A stretch of DNA of 64,000 bases from Halichondria panicea (Eukaryota; Porifera; Demospongiae; Suberitida; Halichondriidae). Under the pieces are notes generated by a model that did not search any database, was not told the DNA's origin, and worked only from the letters and a program-made list of their open reading frames with translations. The position numbers and the translations under genes are program-made. Positions 15,444 to 23,229 of the stretch are shown here, piece after piece. The first letter of the stretch is position 1; the number at the start of each line of letters is the position of its first letter. The stretch lies in NCBI RefSeq assembly GCF_963675165.1, contig NC_087380.1, positions 3,029,803 to 3,093,802 of the forward strand, given 5' to 3'.

Positions 15444-15960
15444 TATATATATATTATATGCATGCATGCATGGCCGGAGTTTTTAGCAGTGTAAAAAAAT
15501 ATAGAGGCCTCTAAACTTATGTGTGTTTGCACGTGTGTCCTATACTTATAATTTTATAGTAGTTGATGATTCAGGGCATGGATTAGGAGTGTGTTCCCGT
15601 TTTCGTTCAAATAGATTGTGGAATAATTATATTATGCAGAGCAAGAATTCGACGAGTGGTGTTCAGCTCAAGCCAAGTCACTCCAGTTTTAGCAAAAACG
15701 ATCATTATGATAGTACCATGCAAGAAGAAGCCATTAAATTTGATGAGACTGCATCTGAGTCCGGCTCACAGAAGTTATACGTTGCTGGATTGCTTGAAGA
15801 TGAAAAGAAATTCGATGAGACTGCATCTGAGTCTGGTTCACAGAAGTTATACGTTGCTGGATTGCTTGAAGATGAAAAGTGGCACAAAGAGATATCCTTT
15901 AATTGGGTGAAAGAATTTTCATACCCACAGGAAAGCCTTGAAGCACAGCTACTAGCATAG
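245..15960 (+). CDS. Adhesion GPCR with tandem Ig array (5' partial, about 33 exons)
   Basis: This is a cell-surface receptor of the adhesion (family B2) GPCR type, read from 33 exons whose GT-AG boundaries and phases all fit; from 245 to the stop at 15958-15960 the model codes 2,258 residues. Order: 14 Ig-like exons, one CCP/sushi, a short Cys-rich hormone-receptor-like exon, GAIN helices, GPS, seven TM helices, and an about 130-residue tail. The first exon in view starts in phase 1, so signal peptide and earlier exons lie left of the window. Ectodomain exons are almost all phase 1-1, the class that can be duplicated without frameshift. By family knowledge the protein would self-cleave at the GPS and signal through G proteins; ligand unknown. 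The Ig array is recently amplified, since introns are duplicated with exons. An alternative split into two genes is unlikely because no stop or start separates the Ig and 7TM parts. Confidence 0.85.
1135..1192. repeat. 58-base hairpin (miniature inverted repeat)
   Basis: A near-perfect stem has arms starting tagtctcataaatcagccgc on the left, with the reverse complement on the right (one mismatch, one gap) and a 5-base loop. It sits in the intron between Ig modules 1 and 2 and is absent from the equivalent introns of the other modules, so it inserted after the duplications. Confidence 0.75.
1298..1955 (+). CDS. Ig module AB, copy 2 (exons 1298-1600 and 1647-1955)
   Basis: This is the second A/B pair, nearly identical to copy 1 at DNA level including the small internal intron (46 bases here). 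Key residues are NLTCSVS, QWTT and YTCTATI in A, and LSCNAN, DYSWTG and YTCTVTV in B. Acceptor is ctgcag before A and donor gtgagt after B; both outer boundaries are phase 1. The A exon ends in [11 protein letters not shown], shared exactly with copy 3, which suggests copies 2 and 3 are the closest relatives or were homogenised by gene conversion. Confidence 0.85.
2385..2605. repeat. Dispersed repeat, relative of the element at 19549-19910
   Basis: The stretch shares long matches with 19.58-19.81 kb (for example ttcagtcgcacactgt and taccttgaaa, in the same order and orientation), so it is a second, 5'-truncated copy of that family. It lies in the intron upstream of Ig module 3. Confidence 0.65.
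2674..4244 (+). CDS. Ig module ABCD, copy 3
   Basis: There are four Ig exons: A 2674-2976, B 3023-3328, C 3507-3851, D 3909-4244. C carries [15 protein letters not shown] and PYTCRVKH. D carries QILCCMIT, a long insert and NYICTATVD; its double Cys before the B-strand position is unusual. The C-D intron is 57 bases. B lacks one residue compared with other copies (PESSGG for PARSSGG). All boundaries are phase 1. This and copy 4 are the only modules that carry C and D, so the block was duplicated as an ABCD unit, or CD was lost from the others. Confidence 0.85.
4245..4841. other. Intron between D (copy 3) and A (copy 4)
   Basis: No coding signal was found. The last about 150 bases (gttgcctct... 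to the ctgcag acceptor) resemble the sequence before A exons 2, 3 and 5, showing that intron sequence was copied together with the exon. The middle part is also matched in the 6.8-7.2 kb intron. Confidence 0.6.
4842..6328 (+). CDS. Ig module ABCD, copy 4
   Basis: Exons are A 4842-5141, B 5188-5496, C 5594-5938, D 5993-6328, closely similar to copy 3. A is one codon shorter than copies 1-3 (WTLSDQ rather than WTTLSDQ), a difference shared with copy 5, so 4 and 5 group together for A. In C the Ig residues are [14 protein letters not shown] and YTCIVRH; in D they are ILCCMIT and YICTATVD. All four boundaries are phase 1. Confidence 0.85.
6329..7361. other. Intron between D (copy 4) and A (copy 5)
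   Basis: The end is homologous to the other pre-A introns, and 6.82-7.13 kb resembles 4.29-4.63 kb. An about 400-base segment at 6.37-6.80 kb has no counterpart in the other inter-module introns and may be an insertion. I see no exon in it. Confidence 0.5.
7362..8013 (+). CDS. Ig module AB, copy 5
   Basis: Exons are A 7362-7658 and B 7705-8013. This is the membrane-proximal Ig pair. A is the shortest (99 codons), with NITSTESNS replacing the [10 protein letters not shown] of copy 1. B is intact ([21 protein letters not shown]). The donor after B (gtgagt) is phase 1 and joins the CCP exon at 8161. The 5' intron (6329-7361) carries unrelated insertion sequence, unlike the shorter inter-module introns upstream. 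Confidence 0.85.
8161..8331 (+). CDS. CCP/sushi domain exon of the adhesion GPCR
   Basis: This single 171-base, phase 1-1 exon encodes one complement-control-protein module: Cys in [10 protein letters not shown], then [27 protein letters not shown]. It has the four cysteines and the W-S-G-x-x-P-x-C ending of the family. Acceptor is tatacag, donor gtacgt. The exon sits between the last Ig and the hormone-receptor-like exon, so it is the membrane-proximal adhesive module. Related sushi relics lie at 46.1, 47.6 and 48.2 kb. Confidence 0.85.
8332..9254. other. Intron with a degenerate mobile-element piece
   Basis: About 8735-8970 holds a repeat whose core (tttcgagggcaga) recurs near 30.01 kb, and whose flank tatagtggaaaatgttcg (reverse complement, near 8.95-8.97 kb) recurs near 29.98 kb. 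The ORFs here lack recognisable domains. No terminal repeats could be fixed. Confidence 0.4.
9255..10000 (+). CDS. Hormone-receptor-like exon and first GAIN exons
   Basis: Exons are 9255-9349, 9478-9690, 9751-9819 and 9868-10000. The first gives [19 protein letters not shown], the end of an HRM-type Cys-rich domain (R-x-C...G-x-W...C). The next three are helical ([45 protein letters not shown]) and match the alpha-helical half of GAIN domains, which holds the N-terminal fragment to the 7TM after autoproteolysis. Phases are 1-0, 0-0, 0-0 and 0-1. No other gene fits these exons. Confidence 0.75.
10040..10715. mobile_element. Non-autonomous element with degenerate terminal inverted repeats
   Basis: The outer segments ggaaacgac...actccgcgttat (about 10.06-10.11 kb) and their reverse complement (about 10.66-10.70 kb, acgcggagta...tcgtttcc) face each other. 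The interior 10.26-10.43 kb (atgtcaacttttctctttc, agcaaaggacattgctt) is found in inverted orientation at 60.88-61.06 kb. No coding capacity. It lies in the GAIN-region intron of the GPCR. Confidence 0.55.
11009..11741 (+). CDS. GAIN beta-sandwich and GPS autoproteolysis site
   Basis: Exons are 11009-11125, 11175-11247, 11312-11417, 11477-11532 and 11594-11741. The last two hold the [11 protein letters not shown], then [26 protein letters not shown]. Conserved C-x-F-W, the W-S-T-x-G-V segment, and C-x-x-x-H-F-T are present; cleavage would be expected between Phe and Thr of HFT, consistent with the His-x-Ser/Thr rule. The motif looks catalytically competent. The 11175 exon uses a gtatat donor in phase 2, weaker than the others but required by the next exon's frame. 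Confidence 0.8.
11809..14971 (+). CDS. Seven-transmembrane core, adhesion/secretin GPCR family
   Basis: Exons are 11809-11915 (TM1), 11981-12092 (TM2), 12954-13107 (TM3-4), 14244-14310, 14421-14496, 14630-14730 (TM5 and third loop) and 14803-14971 (TM6-7). Family marks visible are [14 protein letters not shown] in TM2, [13 protein letters not shown] in TM3, YCWIAV in the second extracellular loop with its disulfide Cys, [10 protein letters not shown] in TM6 and [14 protein letters not shown] in TM7. All seven helices are present and all phases agree (0-2-0, 0-1-2-0-2-0). The intron before 14244 is bordered almost at the acceptor by a transposon-like element. Confidence 0.85.
12093..12953. other. 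Large intron between TM2 and TM3 exons
   Basis: No exon or known domain was found. Two segments, 12.57-12.62 kb and 12.80-12.88 kb, share the words ggccgcatt and gtggccg, suggesting an internal degenerate repeat. The ORFs have no recognisable similarity and I take them as chance. Confidence 0.4.
13302..13711 (+). repeat. Dispersed repeat family R1, copy 1
   Basis: It starts at a gcgcatgcgcaagcgagg core, then (TG)n, then cagctgctcaaggatcaatg, ttctataggcttctag and ttcgtggattt. The same ordered blocks occur at 22.48-22.87 kb (inverted), 37.22-37.43 kb and 39.82-40.20 kb. No coding potential. All plus-strand copies lie inside introns of plus-strand genes. Confidence 0.75.
13889..14233. mobile_element. 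MITE next to the TM4 splice acceptor
   Basis: The left end gatatcgtacttattcgatt and its right-end counterpart (reverse complement, aatcgaatacaagtacgatat) form an inverted pair about 345 bases apart. Each is followed internally by related gcgaccctc(c/t)aaatat(a/g)cgac blocks. The right end stops about 10 bases before the ttttgcag acceptor of the exon at 14244. A fragment of the tagcctcgattccaggccgc family lies inside at about 14034. Confidence 0.6.
15000..15207. mobile_element. 208-base MITE
   Basis: Terminal inverted repeats attactagaatgttttgcg (left) and its near-identical reverse complement ending tattctagtaat (right) flank an interior rich in ttgcaaa/ttcgcaa words. It lies in the intron before the GPCR tail exon. 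A related gcgaactttgcgaatg stretch occurs near 12.22 kb. Confidence 0.7.
15258..15960 (+). CDS. Adhesion GPCR cytoplasmic tail with 23-residue tandem duplication
   Basis: Exon 15258-15335 gives a basic juxtamembrane stretch ([14 protein letters not shown]) and exon 15640-15960 the Ser/Thr-rich C terminus, ending with tag at 15958. Inside the last exon a 69-base unit is repeated head-to-tail at about 15734-15802 and 15803-15871. Each copy encodes a peptide centred on [19 protein letters not shown]. The copies differ by only a few synonymous changes, so the duplication is young. The acidic SES/DE clusters resemble casein-kinase-type targets, an inference only. No clear AATAAA follows within 200 bases. 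Confidence 0.8.
15400..15456. repeat. (TA)n microsatellite
   Basis: An alternating TA run of more than 40 bases, briefly interrupted by taatta, is followed by tgcatgcatgcatg. It is intronic. Confidence 0.9.
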
Positions 15961-16700
15961 ATACTAACCTATAGTGCCGCTATTATTATGCTTGCGGAAT
16001 GAATTTTTATTTGCTGTCAGTGCACAAATAATTATTAATTTTAGTCACCTTTTATTTTAAAATGCATACATAGTTTTGGTTCGTTTTAACCATGGGTGTT
16101 ACCTTATTTTCATAGGTGGATTCTTCTGCCAATTCACTGTTTATATAGCTCATTTTGCTGGTATTAAATTCTACTCAAGTTGTAACATTAATGTTATTCA
16201 TAGGCCTGCATGTTAATTGACATTCCACATGATGTTGTCGTACCTCCTCTAGTTTGATCATAATTATAATAGTAATAGCGATAGACGGGCTAGACAGGTT
16301 TCAAGCTTATCAAGTATTCGTTTTCTGCATTGCGTACTAACTATGAATATCGTTAATATTGGTCGCGTCTCTAATCGCGAAGCAAAGCTTGCTTCAGAGA
16401 AGGAGAGGAGCTGGGGAAGCCAACAAATGCATTACGTAAAGGCTATACAATCTCATTGGTGCTGAAATTCATAAGGTAAGCACTGCAATCTGATTGGCTC
16501 TGCATGATTTTCTGCAGCAGAACGAATTAAATGATGCTAACAATACCTATATAGAAAGCGATGAGTAGCATAGTCTTACTCGAAGCAATGAGCCAGAAAC
16601 TTGGATTAGTCTCAAATTTCGAGTTGTTGCTGCACTTACCTTGGTTCTTTGACTCCCGTCTTAATGTAGCAGGTAAGGTTAAACAATTACGATTAATAAA
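15961..16700. other. Intergenic, no gene seen
   Basis: This is the 3' flank of the GPCR. It is AT-rich with no ORF of note. I see no canonical AATAAA within the first 200 bases; polyadenylation may use a variant signal. Confidence 0.5.
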
Positions 16701-17287
16701 CTAACACTTAACCAATCGGGCATTCTATGCGAAACCTGTGCTATAGTTGGTACATAATTATACTAAATGCAACATGGATATCAAGGAAAACACAACCTAC
16801 ATTAACGCTCTCCCGTATGCAAATACCTCTAGGCAGTCTAAGTTTCAGCACATCACACTCACAGTCATTAATGCTCTCAATCACGGTATCTAACTCAGAG
16901 AACCCCACTCAACACTTTCAATTGCAAGGGTCTCAAATGTGTTGTGTTTATGCAAGAAGCATCTGTCACTAAAAAAACATCCGATCTCCACTCTCCCTTC
17001 ATGCTGTCATTGCACCATCGATGAACCTTCTAGTATAGCTATCACTGAAATGCCAACATCTTATACTAAACTATAAGCTAAGAGGCGGCTTATGATTTTA
17101 AGTACATCATGATCTGGAGTCCAACAATATCGAACTTCTATGCATGGGTAGAAATTATATACTTCACACAAGTCACTGCTGTTGAGTGTCGTCCATCGCC
17201 TTCCATCCTCCAAAACTAAAACACACAGTTGATGGGAGGATGTGCATGATTGATCTATTTCTGTGAAATTGTAAAATCTGTGCACTG

Positions 17288-17500
17288 GAGCAACTTGTCA
17301 CTGATCCTACAAGAAACAACAACATCCTCAATTTAGTACTGACAAACAAACCTCATTGAAAATACTTGCATCTGGGCATGCAGCAGCGATCACCAGATGG
17401 TTATTCGACATCCAATCTAATTAATACATGTAGAGAAAGCCACTTACAATTTCAAGAAAGCAGACTTTGAAATATTTGTAGCAACATATATACCATGGGG
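17288..17500 (+). mobile_element. LINE (non-LTR retrotransposon) fragment, endonuclease end
   Basis: The plus strand reads QLVTDPTRNNNILNLVLTN, the hallmark of the C-terminal part of apurinic-type LINE endonucleases (T-x-P-T-R...N-x-L-D-L-V-x-T-N). Further on it reads SDHQMVI and YNFKKADFEIF, matching the S-D-H block and the Y-K-K-A-D linker. Stops and frame changes separate the blocks, so it is dead. It lies inside the inverted pseudogene and is absent from the matching flank at 30 kb, so it inserted after that duplication. Confidence 0.75.
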
Positions 17501-19548
17501 GAAATGTTTCCAAGTTTTTAGGAATGAAAATAATTCCATACAGAGCATATAATTATTATACGCCTAGATCTACCAACTAAACCAACAAAAATCAATCAAA
17601 ATCTCGCTAGATCTAGACTAGGCCAACTTTTTCAAAACAGTGAAATATTCATCTGTTCAATTCAGACCCAGCATTCTTGCAACCTGCAATAAAAATTCAT
17701 GGTGATAAATTGAGTGTACTCGTTTGTTAATGCCAACACGTACCCAGTGGCACAAGCTCACTCCACCTTCTATCTGCAGGTGCTGTTTTTGCTCTCACCT
17801 GACATTATCTCATTTACAAAATTTCATGAATTATAAAAATCAATTACTTATACAGGCAACCATGGAGACAAAGTTTGCTGGAATATGGTCCAAGTTTGTA
17901 GCCGTACAAGTGTAGCTGTCTTTAGCACCAGTAGTAAGCAGAGGTGAGGCCGGTGGACACGACTATACGAGCACCATTTCTCCACTCGTAAAATACCTCC
18001 GAGGCACTCTGTCCGGTGCAGTTCAGCGTTATGATATCACCTTCCGGAATGCAAACAGAACACCCAACAGGGACAACATCACCGGTCTGTGGGAACTGGG
18101 TGCTAGAGCAGACCTGAACATCAGGAGCGGCACCTGTAACAAGACAACACTCATACATCTATAACTCTATAGCAGACAGGGTTCGGTACGCGTTTAACAT
18201 GCACCCAATAGGAATTATACCACGTACAAATTCTGATGTTTGAAGTTGCCATGTCTGATCCAAATGTGTTGTTTGCCCAGCAAGTCCAAACTCCGATCAC
18301 AGCCCGGTAAGCTTCCCTCCTTGCTGCCTTAAGAGAGTCAAAGAAAGGATCAAACGATGCATTAAACAGTTAAAAGTTCAATTGAAATCCACCTTGCAAA
18401 CGACCAACAAGCGGAGTGCTAAGTACTGATTCTAGACAGAAATAATGTGGCATCAACACGATACGTCCACTGGCATCAAATAAAACTCTGGTTTATCCGT
18501 AATGTTTGGAGTACTGGTACTTAATTCTGAGTAGAGTAAGTCCTCATCGAGTGACCATGAACGAAATGGATCAGGAAATGCTCGTGATACTTTTGTGTAT
18601 GAGTCAGCATTGACTATATTTGGCAGAGAATAGTAAAAATTCTTCGGAAGTTCGGGTCAATGCAAAAATCAGATCCCTTAGTTTCAGCGTCAACTCCCAT
18701 ACCAGTTACACTAACAGGATCTGCAAAATATAAAGTTGCTGTGTGAATAAGAAATTATTGTGACCACAATACAACAAATTATAGAGCCATAAGGCCACAC
18801 CAAAATTGATATTATGTTTCACGGACTTTTAATCTCCAAAAACAGACCAGGGCGGTAGGCAAAAAAATTTAAAATTTGATGAATATCATTATAAAACCAC
18901 AAACAGTCACAACACACCACAAAAAGTCACTTTAGCAAAACATTACAACGTTTTGCTAGATCACATGGCTATTCTGACCTCTGACCTGGACCACTAATTG
19001 GTTAATTTTTTTGGGCATTCTGCAAAAATATGACCCCGAAAATCCGTGAAACATAAGATTAATTTTGGTGTGGCCTAACTAGTAACTGAGGGGACTAAAT
19101 GGCCCTAAACCCACCTAGTTACATGTAGCATATGCGTGATGCTTACTGTTGTCAGTAGCAACATCAAGAATAGGAGGACCTCCAATAACTTGCAGAGAGA
19201 TGTTAGCCAAGTGGCACTCTTCAAATTGCGTTCCATGGAAAAGGCAAACTTCACAAATGTACAAGCCATTGGAAGTTGATGCAGCGCCTGGAACGAGAAA
19301 GTCTCCACCAAATTGCAACAAGGGATCATTTCCAGATATCTCTGAAAGATAACTTCCTGCAACAGGGTCTCCTACACAGTAAAAACAGATACGTTATAAT
19401 AACATAAAACATCTCAAATAAAATGCATCATTTGAAATTTAATGTAGAAATGACATAAATTTCTGTCATTTTAACACTAAAATACGATGATGCATCCCAT
19501 ATAACATATGTGTTTTTGCTGTGTAGAAAATGAATGAATTAATGCATG

Positions 19549-19910
19549 TACCGTATATCTTCTAATTTATCGGACACTTCTAATTACCCCGGACACTCTT
19601 TTGGGCAATTTTCGCTGTTCTGACACTCCAGTACTTTAATATTACATTCGTTCTAATAATATCTGGACAATACCTTGAAAAGTTGAGTTACATTTAGAGT
19701 GCTGCAGTTAGATAGCTTTGAGTAGCTAGTTTTAGATAGCTAGTGCAACTATTCAGTCGCACACTGTTCTATTAAACTTAGCTAGCTCGCATGCAGCTGC
19801 TTGCTTGTTCTAATTATTCCGGACACTTCGCATGCTCTATAAAAATCTGTTCCAATTATACCCGGACAATTTCCTTATTTTTACTGTCCAAAATTAAAAG
19901 ATATACGGTA
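19549..19910. mobile_element. 362-base MITE with taccgtatatctt ends
   Basis: The left end taccgtatatcttctaattt and right end aaaattaaaagatatacggt are inverted repeats, with TA at both borders as in Tc1/mariner-type elements. Internal words cggacacttctaatta and ccggacaat recur. A truncated relative is at 2.39-2.60 kb. Confidence 0.7.
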
Positions 19911-20338
19911 CTTATAATTATTAATAAACTCATGACTGTGTTGTACTCTGATGACAATTTGCATGAAATGTCTTACTGAGTGATCATCTGCATACATAAT
20001 TATACTGGAGAAAGTGATTGACACATGGTTCCTCACTTGACCTTACCAGCAATAATCACAGCATGAAGATACTCGATTAAGGTAGGAGAAGAACAACAAC
20101 TTGCATTTGAGGAACTGACAAACTGAACATCATCCTCAAAAAAGCCAAAGGCAAAACCAGAATAGCCAAGTTGCTCGAGCTTCATCATCTAAACAGAAAG
20201 GAATCAACATTTTAAGAAGATGTGGATGTGCATGGGGATCGAATTGTTGCCAACAAAAATGTTCCCTATTATAATACATGTAATAAGGAGGCAGAGAATG
20301 ATGTTGAATGTGTGTGAGGAAGAGTGGTGCATGATTTG

Positions 20339-20719
20339 CCACATCGGAACCTTTGTGCCTCATTTTGTAGGAAAATTTGTACCTCGAAACATTGGAACCT
20401 TTGTGCCTCACTTCTGTGGGAACATCGGAACCTTTGTGCCTCACTTCTGTGGGAACATCGGAATCTTTGTGCCTCACTTCTGTGGGAACATCGGAACTTT
20501 TGTGCCTCACTTCTGTGGGAACATCGGAACCTTTGTGCCTCACTTCTGTGGGAACATCGGAACCTTTGTGCCTCACTTCTGTGGGAACATCGGAACCTTT
20601 GTGCCTCACTTCTGTGGGAACATCGGAATCTTTGTGCCTCACTTCTGTGGGAACATCGGAACTTTTGTGCCTCACTTCTGTGGGAACATCGGAACCTTTG
20701 TGCCTCACTTCTGTGGGAA
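20339..20719. repeat. 33-base minisatellite, 10 regular plus about 1.5 degenerate units
   Basis: The unit is about acatcggaacctttgtgcct followed by cacttctgtggga. Since 33 is a multiple of three and the unit has no stop in several frames, long ORFs run through it on both strands. On the minus strand (ORF 20780-20136) it gives an 11-residue repeat TEVRHKGSDVP; on the plus strand it gives repeats such as GNIGTFVPHFC. Variant bases at the aacc/aatc/aact position follow the pattern P-P-S-L-P-P-P-S-L-P, a five-unit (165-base) higher-order period, so amplification went through a multimer step. No splice context or start argues for real coding. Confidence 0.85.
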
Positions 20720-20754
20720 TATTCTTATTTGTACAGGCTCTTAGAGAATAGACT

Positions 20755-21344
20755 CTATATAACACTGGTTCTTTGCTCACTTCCTTCTATCTTTTGGAAA
20801 GCTTTTACTCCTTCTCTGATAATTCCTTTACGTGTCATGGCAGATGGCTGGCTTGTGCTCGGTCTAAGAGCATCTCGCTCAGAGTCAGTCAACGTAGAGT
20901 ATGCTTCTTTTGCAGCACTCATAAATGCAGGGAGACCAGAGCAAATAGCTGTTTTTCCATCTGTATACAGGGGTATATACATTGCTTATGACACACAGAA
21001 GAAAACGAATACTCTACATGTATATACCTTCACTTCTCCTAAAATTTTTCAAAAATTGCTGCCATTTAGTTGTTGTTGCAACCTTGTAAACTGGTGTGAG
21101 TTCTTGCCTAGTGTGCTTTAATTGATAATTCTTTTTTTTTATCCATCTCTGCATAGGGTCAGGAATACAGCAGCATGCATGGTGCATGGTACACAGATTC
21201 ACTACTTTAACGTGGTACTGTACAGTATTAAGAGTGTTTGTAATTAGGATAAATTCACCTTCACTTGTGCAATGCTCAGTCCTGTCTTTTTGGAAGCACG
21301 GCTAATGAAGGCGGTGAAGCATGCTGCTTCTCCTTTCATTCCAT
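20755..21344 (-). other. Two exon-like ORF pieces, function unknown
   Basis: On the minus strand, 21344-21259 reads NGMKGEAACFTAFISRASKK and ends at a gtgaat donor. 20960-20755, after a tatacag acceptor, reads SGLPAFMSAAKEAYSTLTD and continues to a stop. Composition looks protein-like (few stops, charged helices), but the two phases do not join directly, and no start or known domain was recognised. It could be a remnant of a transposon gene. Low certainty. Confidence 0.25.
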
Positions 21345-22470
21345 TCTTGTAATAAAAAGGTATTTAGTGTAGTTGTCTGCTCTGTGGAAAATTTTCTGCT
21401 TCCAGTGCTATAGTGCTGGATTTTGCAGTATGCATCCCATCACCACTACTAACAGGCTCACTCTCAGTATCACTGTCAGTATAGGACTATCCATTGGCAT
21501 TTGCAGAGAGCTCTCAGAGCTGGCACTGTTGGAATGGACAGGTGCATGTGACTATTTAACCCGAATGGAACCCATTTTAAATCAGGGAACTTTGGCCCTG
21601 CATGTTTAGTGGAACGTTCCCTAAACTTCCCATACATTTGTGGGGAAAAGTTCATGAACCGGGTGCACAAGAACCTTTATCTAGCAAAAACTGACTTCAT
21701 GGGTTCTCAGATTGAATACTACATTTCCATATCTATTATGGTATAACGTAGGCACTGCATCCTATATATAGCATTATCTGTGATCCTAGCTAGAAATGCT
21801 GTCGATTCCTCTGACTGATACTTTTGTGCAAAATCAGCAAGTTAATCTCCAGGAGTGTTATCGATGCTGACTGAGACCCTATTACACCATTTATGACCCT
21901 AAACTATTAATACCATTCTGATTTCACATACAAGCATTCTTGCATATGATAAAAGGGTCTTGTGAGTGTGTATGAGCATGACTTATGTCATAGGCTATAT
22001 ACTCACTGTCTGATATTTGTTTAGTGCTGTTAGTGGTTTTGTAACTGCTGCTGTCATGCGTAGGATACATGTAGCTTTTTTGTTTTGTGATATGTTGTAG
22101 GGGAGTCTTTTAGCTACCTTAAGTCTTGTGGCTCTGCCTCTTCAGTGATTCGTAGGTTCCTGTGTCTGATATTATGTTTATTTTATCTGATTAATCAATA
22201 TATCAGACACGACCACATTTTGGTGTATATATTTCATGCATATTTCAGAATTGGGCTCCTTTTTGGAGGTTATGTTGTAATAGGTAGACTAGTCCTATTG
22301 TCGGTTGAAAAATCAGCTTGTTTTACCCATCCGTTCTCCTCCGGCAGCTGTCTGATTATACGTTCTGTCTGATAATTGATACTTTACTCTAGCTTTTATA
22401 CACACATTGATTATAATTATCATGATGATATTTTGCTGCATGCAAATAGTGGGTAATGATCAACCATGAC
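21345..22470. other. Intergenic, no feature supported
   Basis: No ORF with recognisable similarity, no terminal repeats and no RNA-like structure were seen by eye. Confidence 0.4.
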
Positions 22471-22475
22471 TGTTT

Positions 22476-22872
22476 TTAAAAACGATCGATGCCAAAAGTT
22501 CAAGTCTAAAATTAATGGCTGCAAGTCAGCAGAGCCTTGCAGCTCTCTGCTCACTCTTGCAGCTTACCAATAGCTAGCGTTCTAGTGCAGAGCTAACTAC
22601 TAAGTAGAGTAGTAACACTCGGTGAACAAGTTTTGCTACGAACTCTTCTGAAAAGGCTGCAATGGCATTCCAAGTAAGCAAAACTAGGCATAACTCGAGA
22701 ACGAAGCATTATTTTGCAAATCCACGAATTAAAATCCAAGTAAACATGACTAGAAGCCTGTAACTTAGAAACTCTTACTTTCACTTGATTCATCCTTGAG
22801 CAGCTGTAGCGGTCTACACACACACACAAACACACTACCGTATACCTCGCTTGCGCATGCGCACCTAGGCAT
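22476..22872 (-). repeat. Dispersed repeat family R1, copy 2 (inverted)
   Basis: This is the reverse complement of 13.30-13.71 kb, with the same block order (gcatgcgc core, (TG)n, cagctgctcaaggatcaatg, ttgtttcc-like end) and high identity, including aactactaagtagagtagta. An extra gcgcatgcgcac follows at about 22.88 kb. Confidence 0.75.
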
Positions 22873-23150
22873 AACTTGCGCATGCGCACCAGGCATAATA
22901 AAAAAAACAAATAATCACTTCTATATTACGTATTGAAATACTGATGAGATTACGGATTGAGATTTTAAGATTACGTCCCTTATGAAGGGCCACAAGGGCA
23001 ACAATCAACAACGCAATAATTATTGCGACAAAAATAATTATTAAATTTGTTCCTAGTAAAATTTTTTCAATTTTTTTTTATTTTTTTATTTTTGGCTTGG
23101 ACACGCGGTTAGCGTTATTTTAGAGACAAAAGGTTTTGGAGGACAACTTC

Positions 23151-23216
23151 TAGCCTCGATTCCAGGCCGCTTGAACAAGGCGCGCGCCTTGTTCAAGCGG
23201 CCTGGAATCGAGGCTA
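23151..23216. mobile_element. 66-base perfect palindrome, minimal MITE of the tagcctcgattcc family
   Basis: Two 33-base arms beginning tagcctcgattccaggccgc are exact reverse complements with no loop. The 9-base word gacaacttc stands immediately before (23142-23150) and two bases after (23219-23227), consistent with a 9-base target-site duplication. Related ends are found at 14034, 44464/45209 and 63904/63949. Confidence 0.8.
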
Positions 23217-23229
23217 TAGACAACTTCCC

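Larger units (their letters stand above)
16700..20190 (-). pseudogene. Inverted, decayed copy of the secreted Ig/FN3 gene at 26.9 kb
   Basis: Read on the minus strand, the order matches the 26929-29850 gene: exon 2 at 19371-19147, exon 3 at about 18729-18225, exon 4 at 18133-17854, the VRAKT FN3 piece at about 17790-17735, then 3' flank to 16.7 kb matching 29.85-30.49 kb. Exons 5 and 6 and the main FN3 exon are missing. Lesions are an in-frame stop in exon 3 (18370-18372), extra frameshifts in the same exon, and a frameshift giving an early stop in exon 4. Exon 2 has lost ten codons in frame. A further exon-like piece, 20190-20041, with FAFGFFEDDVQFV and a phase-1 gtaagg donor, may be its diverged first exon. 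A LINE fragment interrupts the 3' part. I regard it as non-functional. Confidence 0.8.

Noticed and set aside
20136-20780. 214-residue minus-strand ORF through the minisatellite as a gene
   Set aside because: The openness comes from the 33-base period; there are similar ORFs on the other strand and no splice or start context.
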